This document shows positions 25,441-34,013 of a DNA stretch of 64,000 nt, piece after piece. The notes under the pieces were generated by a model. The model ran no database searches and was not told the origin of the DNA. It saw nothing but the letters and a program-made list of their open reading frames with translations. Each line of letters starts with the position of its first letter. Positions within the stretch are counted from its first letter, which is position 1. The position numbers were made by a program, and so were the translations under genes. The DNA comes from Parafrankia sp041008525 (GTDB taxonomy: Bacteria; Actinomycetota; Actinomycetes; Frankiales; Frankiaceae): positions 1 to 64,000 of the forward strand of contig NZ_JBFLUG010000020.1 of assembly GCF_041008525.1 (NCBI RefSeq), read 5' to 3'.

Positions 25441-26028
25441 ATGAGGGTGAACGCCTCGGTTGTCACACCAGCGGATTTCCCGGGCACGCCAGCGGGTGCG
25501 ATCGTGTCGGTGGCCTGGCGTCTGGAGGGCGCCGGTCCGGTGATCGGCGGCCTGCTGCCGCGCGGGCATCCCGACGGCGGCACACTGGGCAAGCGGATCC
25601 TGCGCGGCGAGCGGGTATGGGCCGCTGATCTGCATCCCTGGGACCAGGAGATCTCCGCCGAGGCCAGCCTGGTCGAGCCCGGCCCCCCCGGCAGCCCGGC
25701 GCGGATAGTCGTTCATGGGCCGGGCGGCGACATCGTCGGCTACCTGGACCAGCCGAGGCTTCCGTCCGGGCGGCTGGCCCGGATCACGACCGGGCTGCGT
25801 CGTGACGCGCGGCAGATCCGGATCCGTGCCGGCGGCCGGGTCTGGTGGGTGCGGGCGACACACATGTTCGGCGTGCGGGTGATGCGGGACGCCGACACCG
25901 TGGTCTACACGACACGAGGTCTGCACGCCGAGTTCGGCTCGGCCGCCGACCCGCTGGACGTGAGCATCGTGCTGCTGACGCTGGCGTCCATCCCGAGCTC
26001 CGCCTACGCGCCCATCCTGGGCTTCTGA
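25441..26028 (+). CDS. Hypothetical protein, unknown family
   Basis: About 195 residues from ATG at 25441; an earlier in-frame ATG at 25420 is possible. It is a soluble-looking beta-rich sequence with many Gly/Arg/Val strands (VVHGPGGDIVGYLDQPRLPSGRLARITTGLRRDARQIRIRAG in its middle, quoted here only as a position marker: about residues 88-128 begin and end with those residues). Codon use is typical of its neighbours and the frame is free of stops, which supports it being real. I recognise no motif. The pattern of short strands with Trp-Trp (VWWVRA) could suit a small beta-barrel/LURP-one-like domain, but this is a guess. Convergent with recR. Confidence 0.6.
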   Translation: MRVNASVVTPADFPGTPAGAIVSVAWRLEGAGPVIGGLLPRGHPDGGTLGKRILRGERVWAADLHPWDQEISAEASLVEPGPPGSPARIVVHGPGGDIVGYLDQPRLPSGRLARITTGLRRDARQIRIRAGGRVWWVRATHMFGVRVMRDADTVVYTTRGLHAEFGSAADPLDVSIVLLTLASIPSSAYAPILGF

Positions 26029-26103
26029 CCGGCAGGGGTCCGCGGGCCCCCGCGGCGAGCCAGTCGGACAGCCAGGCGGTGGGGCGGCAGGAGAGCCCGG
26101 TGA

Positions 26104-26703
26104 TCAGGCGCTGACGACCCGGCGGCCCTCGAAGGCGCGACCGAGTGTCACCTCGTCGGCCCACTCGAGGTCGCCGCCCATGGGCAGCCCGCTCGCGAGC
26201 CGGGTGACCGTGAGACCCATCGGCGCGATCTGGCGTGCCAGGTAGGACGCCGTGACCTCACCCTCCGTGTTCGGGTCCGTAGCGAGGATGATCTCGGTGA
26301 CGACCCCGTCCGCGAGCCGGGCCACCAGCTCGCGGATGTGAAGGTCATCCGGCCCCACGCCACCGATCGGGTTGATCGCTCCGCCGAGCACGTGGTACCT
26401 GCCACGGAACTCGCGGGTCCGCTCGATCGCGACGACGTCCTTCGACTCCTCGACGACACAGATCGCCGCCGGATCACGACGCGGATCCGTACAGATCCTG
26501 CACAGCTCCGACTGGGCCACGTTGAAGCAGGTCCGGCAGAACCGGACCTTCTCCTTGAGCTCGGTCAGCGCGTGGACCAGCCGGCGGACGTCGGCCGGGT
26601 CCGCCGCGAGCAGATGGAACGCAATGCGCTGCGCGCTCTTCGGCCCGATGCCGGGAAGCTGGCCCAGCTCGTCGATAACGTCCTGGACGACGCCTTCGTA
26701 CAC
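26104..26703 (-). CDS. recR: Recombination mediator protein RecR
   Basis: RecF-pathway protein that helps load RecA at gaps. 199 residues, the normal length: helix-hairpin-helix LPGIGPKSAQR (16-26), zinc-finger cysteines 56, 59, 68 and 71, and Toprim domain with VEESKDVVAIERT and ATDPNTEGE. The start is GTG at 26703, 14 bases after the ybaB stop; residues upstream of it are not conserved. Part of the conserved dnaX-ybaB-recR row. Confidence 0.97.
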   Translation of the reverse strand: MYEGVVQDVIDELGQLPGIGPKSAQRIAFHLLAADPADVRRLVHALTELKEKVRFCRTCFNVAQSELCRICTDPRRDPAAICVVEESKDVVAIERTREFRGRYHVLGGAINPIGGVGPDDLHIRELVARLADGVVTEIILATDPNTEGEVTASYLARQIAPMGLTVTRLASGLPMGGDLEWADEVTLGRAFEGRRVVSA

Positions 26704-26716
26704 GGCGGCGGCTGAC

Positions 26717-27157
26717 TCAGCCGAGCCCGGGAATACCCAGGCCGCCCAGTGCGCCCCCACCGGGCAGGGCGCCGGGCGCCGGCGCTCCGGCACCGAGACC
26801 GCCGCCGAGCCCACCCAGCCCGCCGAGCGCGCCGCCGAGGCCGCCGGTGGCGGCGCTCATCTTCTCGGCCGCGAGCCGGTGCGCGTTGGTGGTGGCGTCC
26901 CGCACCGCGGCGAGGACGAGGTCGGCGAGGGTCTCGGCGTCGTCCGGATCCACCGCCGCCGGCTCGATCACGAGGTCGACCAGCTCGCCGCCGCCGTTCA
27001 CGGTCGCGATGACGAGCTCACCGCCGGCCGAGCCGGTGACGCGGGTCTCGGCCAGTTCCTGCTGGGCGTTGAACAGCGCGGCCTGCATCCGCTGCGCCTG
27101 CTCGAGAATGTGCCCCAGGTTGGCCCCGCCCCCGGCGGGGATCTGTGGGTTCGACAT
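26717..27157 (-). CDS. YbaB/EbfC nucleoid-associated protein
   Basis: A 146-residue DNA-binding protein of the YbaB family, normally encoded between dnaX and recR, as here. Residues ~10-110 contain the family body (LEQAQRMQAALFNAQQELAETRVTGSAGG at its start; acidic DPDDAETLADLVLAAV later). It acts as a homodimer that coats and bridges DNA. The last ~35 residues are a Gly/Leu/Ala/Pro tail not seen in shorter homologues. ATG at 27157. Confidence 0.93.
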   Translation of the reverse strand: MSNPQIPAGGGANLGHILEQAQRMQAALFNAQQELAETRVTGSAGGELVIATVNGGGELVDLVIEPAAVDPDDAETLADLVLAAVRDATTNAHRLAAEKMSAATGGLGGALGGLGGLGGGLGAGAPAPGALPGGGALGGLGIPGLG

Positions 27158-27218
27158 GACCGTGAGCCTACGTGCCCCCGGATGGAGATCCGAGGGCAAC
27201 CGATGCCGGATCGGCCGG

Positions 27219-29957
27219 TCAGCCCGACTGCTCGATCACCGTGGCGCCGAGGCTCGTGCGGAGCAGGGCCATCGCGGCCTCCTCGCCGCCTCGGGCACCG
27301 CCCAGGTGGGTGGGCGCGTCCTCGTCGTCGAGGGAGACCTCATCCACCACCGGGGTGTCGCCGACGGCTCCGGCCACTGCCGCTGCTCCGCCCGCCACCC
27401 GGTGACCCACGCCGGTCGCCGCGCTCGCCGTCGCGGAGCCAGGCCCGCGGCCAGGTGTGCCCTGCCCGGCCCTGGCCGTCATCACCGCCGCCCGGGCCGC
27501 CGCGGCACCACCGCCACCGCCACCCGGACGGATCCCGGCCGCCTGCATCGGCCCTGGCCCGGCTCCCGGCGTCGCGCCCTGCCCTGGCACCTGGCCCATG
27601 CCGGGGCCTGGTGCCGGCGGTGCCGCCGGGCCACCCGCGGTCACCACGGCGCCGGCTCTCACGACGGTGCGTGGCCCGGCTGCCTGGGCACCCCCGGGGA
27701 ACGGACCACCAGACACACCACCGGTGCCGGCTGCTCCTGTCGCGACGGAGGCGTCAGCGGTGGGTGCTGCGGGGGCGGGGGACATCGTCGTGTGCGCCCG
27801 CGGCCCGCTCCCGCCACCGGCCTGGTCGGTGACGGGCCCGGACCATCCGCCCGCGGAGCCGACGCCGTTCGCCGGCCCGCCCGGGCCGGCTGCGTTCCCC
27901 GGAACGGGGACAGCGGGGTTGGACGCCGCGCCGTTGTAGGGGCCGCCGGGCTGCCCGACCGCGGCCATCTGCGACGTGTAGCCCGGGTCCGACCCGTTCC
28001 CGTACTCGGGCGGTGCACTGTGCGCCGGCGGTGCGCCGTAACCAGCCGGTGCGCTGTGACCGGCCGGTGCGCCGTACTCGGCCGGCACAGGTGCGCCCTG
28101 CCCGCCGGGGCCGCCGTGAAAGTCCGGCCCGGCGCTGCGGCCGGGCCCGCCGGCGGCCGGCCTCCCGGCGCCACCGGCCCCACCGGGAGGCGGCTGCGGA
28201 CGCCCTCCCGACGGCCCGGGACCGCCGCCGCCGATCGTGATCCGCCACGACCCACCGAACCTGTCCGCGATCGCGGCGGCCAGGATCTCGATGTTGTTTC
28301 CCTGGCCGAACATCTTGGCCATCGCCGGCGCGGAGAACGCGATGATGACCTCGTCGCCGCGGACTTCGGTGACCGACGCGTAGTCCTTGAGGATCGCGTG
28401 GGTGCGGCGGCTGCGCCGGCCGGCGAACGTGAGCACCTCGTCCCACACGGCGGCGAGCCCCGCTGCGTCGAGACCGCCGACACCCGCCGCGGGCGTCGGC
28501 CCGCGGCCCCGCGGAGGCATGGCCGCCGCCGGCTGGGAGGGCGACCCGGCTGGCAGGTGCGCGGGCGCGGAGGGCGGGCCCTGTGGCACGTAGGCGGCCC
28601 GTGCGGGCACCGGTGGCGCCTGTGTGGCGGTCTGTGTGGCGGCTCCGTGGCCCGCTGCGGCGTTGCCGCCTGCCGCGAACCGGCCGCCGCCGGAAGTATC
28701 AGGGGAGTGGGGGCCGCCTGCGTACTCCCGGGCGCCGTCGACGTCCGCCGGGCCTGCCGGCGGCACCGCACCGGCGAGGGCGGGCGCGGGGGCGAGGGCG
28801 GGCGCGGGGCGACGCTCGAGCCGTTCGAGCCGGACGGCAAGCGCAGCCGGATCCGCCGCGGCGCCAGGGAGCAGCGCACGGGCCAGGATCAGTTCGAGCA
28901 GCAGCCGGGGGCTCGCTGTTCCGCGCATCTCGACGAGGCCGGTGTGCAGGACGTCTGCCGTGCGGGAGAGTTCCACCGGCCCGATGCGGCCCGCCTGGGC
29001 GCGCATCCGGTCGACCTGGTCGCTGGAGAACGACTCCAGCAGGCCGCGCTCGGCGGCGTCGGGCACCGCGGCGACCACGATGAGATCACGGAGGCGGTCG
29101 AGCAGGTCCGTCGCGAACCGCCGCGGATCATGACCGGACGAGACCACACGGTCGACCACGGTGAACAGTGCGGCGCCGTCGCGTTCGGCCAGGGCGTCCA
29201 CGGTCTCGTCGAGCAGGATCCCGTCGGTCATGCCCAGCAGCGCCACCGCGCGCTCGTAACTGAGCCCACCCTCTCCGGCGCCGGCCAGCAGCTGGTCGAG
29301 GACGGACAGCGAATCCCGGACGGAGCCCGCTCCCGCCCGCACCACCAGCGGTAGCACCGCCGGGTCGACGACGACGCCCTCCTGCTCGCAGATCGACTCC
29401 AGGTGCTTGCGGAGGACACCGGGAGGCACCAGCCGGAAGGCGTAGTGATGTGTCCGGGACCGGATGGTGGCGATCACCTTGTCCGGCTCGGTGGTGGCGA
29501 AGACGAACTTCAGGTACGGCGGCGGCTCCTCGACCACCTTCAGCAGCGCGTTGAACGCCGCCGCCGTGACCATGTGCGCCTCGTCGACCACGAAGACCTT
29601 GAACCGTGCCGACGCCGGCGCGAAGAAGGCGCGCTCCCGCAGGTCACGCGCATCATCGACGAGACCGTGCGAGGCGGCGTCGATCTCGGTGACGTCCATC
29701 GACGAACCGGTGCGGATCGAGACGCACTGGTCACACACCCCGCAGGGCTCTGGCGTCGGGCCCTTCTCGCAGTTCAGCGACGCCGCCAGAATCCGGGCCG
29801 AGGAGGTCTTCCCGCAGCCGCGGGGGCCGCTGAACAGGTAGGCGTGGTGCAGCCGCCCGCTCCGCAGCGCGTGCCCGAGTGCGTCGGTGACGTGCTCCTG
29901 GCCGACCACCTGGGCGAAGGTGGCGGGCCGGTACCTGTTGTACAGCGCAGTGCTCAC
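27219..29957 (-). CDS. dnaX: DNA polymerase III subunit gamma/tau
   Basis: Clamp-loader ATPase of the replicase, 912 residues. Walker A GPRGCGKT (44-51), zinc cysteines 63, 72, 75, 78, Walker B VVDEAH near 120, and the Arg-finger region downstream (IATIRSRTHHYAFR) identify it. Residues after ~390 form a very long Pro/Gly/Ala-rich region with short repeats of the (S/G)APAxYG type, interrupted by one folded segment (WDEVLTFAGRRSRRTHAILKD..., near residues 500-560) that matches the conserved tau C-terminal domain. GTG at 29957 begins at the conserved VSTALYNRYRP. No slippery A-rich frameshift site is visible, so a short gamma form by frameshifting is not indicated. ffs lies immediately upstream. 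Confidence 0.96.
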   Translation of the reverse strand: MSTALYNRYRPATFAQVVGQEHVTDALGHALRSGRLHHAYLFSGPRGCGKTSSARILAASLNCEKGPTPEPCGVCDQCVSIRTGSSMDVTEIDAASHGLVDDARDLRERAFFAPASARFKVFVVDEAHMVTAAAFNALLKVVEEPPPYLKFVFATTEPDKVIATIRSRTHHYAFRLVPPGVLRKHLESICEQEGVVVDPAVLPLVVRAGAGSVRDSLSVLDQLLAGAGEGGLSYERAVALLGMTDGILLDETVDALAERDGAALFTVVDRVVSSGHDPRRFATDLLDRLRDLIVVAAVPDAAERGLLESFSSDQVDRMRAQAGRIGPVELSRTADVLHTGLVEMRGTASPRLLLELILARALLPGAAADPAALAVRLERLERRPAPALAPAPALAGAVPPAGPADVDGAREYAGGPHSPDTSGGGRFAAGGNAAAGHGAATQTATQAPPVPARAAYVPQGPPSAPAHLPAGSPSQPAAAMPPRGRGPTPAAGVGGLDAAGLAAVWDEVLTFAGRRSRRTHAILKDYASVTEVRGDEVIIAFSAPAMAKMFGQGNNIEILAAAIADRFGGSWRITIGGGGPGPSGGRPQPPPGGAGGAGRPAAGGPGRSAGPDFHGGPGGQGAPVPAEYGAPAGHSAPAGYGAPPAHSAPPEYGNGSDPGYTSQMAAVGQPGGPYNGAASNPAVPVPGNAAGPGGPANGVGSAGGWSGPVTDQAGGGSGPRAHTTMSPAPAAPTADASVATGAAGTGGVSGGPFPGGAQAAGPRTVVRAGAVVTAGGPAAPPAPGPGMGQVPGQGATPGAGPGPMQAAGIRPGGGGGGAAAARAAVMTARAGQGTPGRGPGSATASAATGVGHRVAGGAAAVAGAVGDTPVVDEVSLDDEDAPTHLGGARGGEEAAMALLRTSLGATVIEQSG

Positions 29958-29998
29958 TCGTCTGCTCCGGATGCTCGCAAGGCTCGCCCGAACGAGGA

Positions 29999-30096
29999 GG
30001 ACCCCCCGCACACCCGCCAGAGCCCGCTTACCCTTGCTGCCTTCCGGCCCTGGGGGAGTTCACGAGGGTAGCGCCGCACGAGGGGTCTGCTGGGCA
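29999..30096 (-). ncRNA. ffs: Small bacterial SRP RNA (4.5S)
   Basis: On the minus strand the highly conserved domain IV apical sequence GGCCGGAAGGCAGCAAGGGT is present (+ strand 30027-30050 region, TTGCTGCCTTCCGGCC), and the flanking arms pair: AGACCCC...GCGG near the 5' end with CCGC...GGGGGGTCC near the 3' end, with extra internal helices. Length of ~98 nt suits the short SRP RNA that binds Ffh and FtsY for membrane protein targeting. Ends are estimated to within several bases. Its position just upstream of dnaX is the usual actinobacterial one. Confidence 0.9.
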
Positions 30097-30207
30097 GTCT
30101 AGCGGTCCGCCCGCGATCATGGCGGCGGGGGTCCGGTGGCCGCCTGTGACCTCGTTCGCGCCCCCCCGATGCCCCGCTCCGCGCCACCGTCGGATAGGCT
30201 CCCCCAC

Positions 30208-30292
30208 GGAGGATTCGCCTAGTGGCCTAGGGCGCACGCTTGGAAAGCGTGTTGGGGGCAACCCCTCGAGAGTTCGAATCTCTCATCCTCCG
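30208..30292 (+). tRNA. tRNA-Ser(GGA)
   Basis: Class II tRNA of 85 nt. Acceptor arms GGAGGAT / ATCCTCC pair perfectly, D-arm CCTAGTGGCCTAGG, anticodon stem ACGCTTGGAAAGCGT with anticodon GGA, long variable arm TGTTGGGGGCAACCCC, and T-arm GAGAGTTCGAATCTCTC. Discriminator G is serine-type. The CCA end is not encoded completely (GCC follows). A recombinase remnant overlaps it on the opposite strand. Confidence 0.96.
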
Positions 30293-30605
30293 CCGTGATC
30301 TTCTCGGGTTCGCCGGCCGGCTCAGGCTTCTGGCCAGGCGCAACGCGACCGGCCCCGTTCTCGCTCGATGTCTCTCCCGTTCTGGTGAGGACATGGCGTG
30401 GACGTCGCGTCGCACGCGGTACCGCAGCCGTCTCGGCCGCCTGCTGGCCCGCCGAGCGCAACAGATGCGTGTAGAGCGTCCCCGTGATCGCTGTCGAAGA
30501 GTGATCGAGCTGCTTGGACACCAAGGTGATGTCTGCGCCCTCGGCATCCAGGTCGACCTTCCGACGGAGCCCCTCTGCTCGGATACCCCCACCGGGTCGT
30601 CGCTA
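30219..30605 (-). pseudogene. Tyrosine-recombinase (phage-type integrase) C-terminal remnant
   Basis: The minus-strand frame ending at 30219 encodes a segment beginning VDLDAEGADITLVSKQLDHSS and continuing TAITGTLYTHLL, which matches the C-terminal box of tyrosine recombinases: the (L)xHSS motif and the catalytic Tyr in T-x-Y-x-H. Upstream, the frame is closed by a stop near 30605, and the N-terminal DNA-binding and catalytic Arg/Lys regions are absent, so this is a broken gene. Its last ~25 codons read antisense through tRNA-Ser(GGA), the standard arrangement of an integrase that inserted at a tRNA 3' end. It marks a former attachment site. Confidence 0.7.
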
Positions 30606-30653
30606 TCCGAATTCAAATGATTTCGATACGCTTACGTCGGGAGGGTGTGAGCG

Positions 30654-32330
<1,677 letters not shown>

Positions 32331-32629
32331 TTTCCCGTACCGGGTTTGATGAGGGCTCCATGCTCGACGGGCGACCACGCCGATCTCCATGTACTGGTGG
32401 CGCGGCTCGCTGCCCTTGCCGTCCGCGGCGTGCATGGCGCACAGGTCCCGGTGGGCCAGTGTCTCCACGACGGCCAGCGCCACCGGCCGAGCCGGTCGAC
32501 CAGCTGCAGGTCTCGTCGCTCAGGCCGCCGAAGTCGTCGGGGTCGGCGGGGTCGTCGGGGTCGGCGAGCGGCGCCCGGGCGATGTCCGTGAACGTCCAGG
32601 CGGCATTTCGCTGACGCTCGGTCTCTTGT
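32331..32629. other. Probable gene debris before the VapBC pair
   Basis: No intact gene. The minus strand from 32483 downward has a short protein-like stretch (GTG at 32483, TLAHRDLCAMHAADGKG and onward to about 32340) that then runs into the GGDEF gene antisense. It may be a fragment of a lost gene; I could not assign a family. Confidence 0.3.
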
Positions 32630-32908
32630 ATGGCAACGAAGAAGATCACGGTGACGATTCCCGAGGATCTCCTGGACGAGATCCGCGCGGAGGCGGCAGA
32701 ACGGGGTTTGTCGGCGTACGTCGCCGACGCGCTGCGCTTCAAGCGCGACCGGGACCGGCTCCTCGAACTGGTCGGCTGGCTGCAGGAAGAACACGGCCCC
32801 GTCACCGAGGACGAGCGTGCGGCAGCGCTCGACGAGTTGGAGGAACTCGACGCCGAACATGAGCGGCGCCGTACCGCCGGGCAGAACAACGTCGGAGAGG
32901 TGGCGTGA
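32630..32908 (+). CDS. VapB-like ribbon-helix-helix antitoxin
   Basis: A 92-residue protein whose N-terminus (KKITVTIPEDLLDEIRAEA, then GLSAYVADALRF) is a ribbon-helix-helix DNA-binding unit, followed by an acidic helical part (DELEELDAEHERRR) that would embrace a toxin. It overlaps the next gene by four bases (GTGA), typical of toxin-antitoxin operons. Likely autoregulatory. ATG at 32630. Confidence 0.75.
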   Translation: MATKKITVTIPEDLLDEIRAEAAERGLSAYVADALRFKRDRDRLLELVGWLQEEHGPVTEDERAAALDELEELDAEHERRRTAGQNNVGEVA

Positions 32909-33243
32909 AGAAGCGGACCGGTGAGTACGGGCAGCGGTCGCTCCGTGTCTTCGTACTGGACTGTGAAGCCCTGTCCCTCGCGGTACGCGGCGATCGGAAG
33001 ATGATCGCCTGGCTCGACCTCGCGGCGCGAGGGGAGGCCGAGGTGGTGACCTCTCCGGTGACACTGGTCGAAGCGTACGACGGCAGAACGACCGAACAGC
33101 GCTGGGACTGGGTACTGTCCCGGCTTCAGGTCGTCGACATCGGGAAGGACGAGGCCCGCCAGGCGCGCCGACTCCTGGCCAACGCCAGGTTGAACGGCCA
33201 CAAGTACGCGATCGAGGCCGTGCTCGTCGTCAGGAAGGTGTGA
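32905..33243 (+). CDS. PIN-domain (VapC-like) toxin, probably truncated
   Basis: A 112-residue PIN-domain protein. VFVLDCEALSLAV carries the first acidic residue and SPVTLVEAY the second; KYAIEAVL stands where functional toxins have an Asp (here Glu). The normal final part with the TSD-x-x-D strand is missing: the frame ends with VVRKV at 33243, about 20 residues short. Just after the stop a different frame reads RPAVVSALLSC, which might be the remains of the lost end, suggesting a frameshift. RNase activity is therefore doubtful although the antitoxin looks intact. Confidence 0.65.
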   Translation: MKKRTGEYGQRSLRVFVLDCEALSLAVRGDRKMIAWLDLAARGEAEVVTSPVTLVEAYDGRTTEQRWDWVLSRLQVVDIGKDEARQARRLLANARLNGHKYAIEAVLVVRKV

Positions 33244-33448
33244 CCGGCCCGCGGTGGTCTCAGCGCTGCTCTCATGCACCCACGTCCAGCACTGTCCGGA
33301 ACCCCACCATCACCCGCTCCGCCGCAGGCCAGATCGATGCCAGTACGACGCCCGCAGGATGGCGGCGACGCTCGGGAACAGAGGAGCGGCCGTGGCCGCG
33401 CTGGAAGTGGGTGGGCGTGCCGCAGCCGGTCGGCGCCTCGGGTAGTCG

Positions 33449-33760
33449 TCAGTGTTTGACGAGGTGGTCGGTCGTCTCACGGAGGGTGGCGAGGCGGGCG
33501 CGGTACTCCTGTTCGTCGATCTCACCGCGGGCGAAGCGGTCGGCCAGGACCTGCTCGGGGGACGGCCCGGTGGGCCCCCCGGTTTCCGCGGGCCCGGCGG
33601 GTGGCCGCATCGGGAGGCGAGCGCGATCGCCGGCGTGGGTCAGCGCCCGTACCACCAGCACCGCCCCGATGATGAGCACAGCCCAGAACAACAACATGCC
33701 CAGGGACATGGCGAACCAGCCCCAGCCGTTCATACCGTGGCCGTCGTTCCAGTACATCAT
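33449..33760 (-). CDS. SHOCT-domain membrane protein
   Basis: A 103-residue protein: short N-terminal Gly/Asn/His/Trp segment (MMYWNDGHGMNGWGW), one TM helix (about 22-45), a Pro/Gly linker, and a C-terminal SHOCT motif (PEQVLADRFARGEIDEQEYRARLATL). SHOCT is a short oligomerisation helix pair often found with copper or stress genes. ATG at 33760 has a GGAGGTGG site. It is the last gene of the minus-strand copper block, downstream of copA. Confidence 0.82.
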   Translation of the reverse strand: MMYWNDGHGMNGWGWFAMSLGMLLFWAVLIIGAVLVVRALTHAGDRARLPMRPPAGPAETGGPTGPSPEQVLADRFARGEIDEQEYRARLATLRETTDHLVKH

Positions 33761-34013
33761 CACTGCCACCTCCCGGAGTGAGTGGACGGACGGCCCGAAT
33801 CGGATCCCGCCCCGTACCCCTCCCGCCCCGTACCCCCTCCCGCCTCCAGGGTGCGGCGACTCGCGCAGGAGCGCAGGTGCTGGACGACCCGAGGCCACTG
33901 AGTGGTCCGGACCCGACCGTGGGGGTTCCGGGCGGGTTGACGGCGATGGGCCGGTTCGTGTTCCGGTGGACGGTCGCGCGCGGAACCTGTCTGCACGAGT
34001 TCGGCCGACAGTC

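Noticed and set aside
26372..29354. Long plus-strand frames opposite recR, ybaB and dnaX
   Set aside because: They are antisense to well-identified housekeeping genes and encode Arg/Gly/Ala-rich sequence.
27219..29957. Programmed frameshift for a gamma form of DnaX
   Set aside because: No A-rich slippery heptamer with downstream hairpin could be found in the expected part of the gene.
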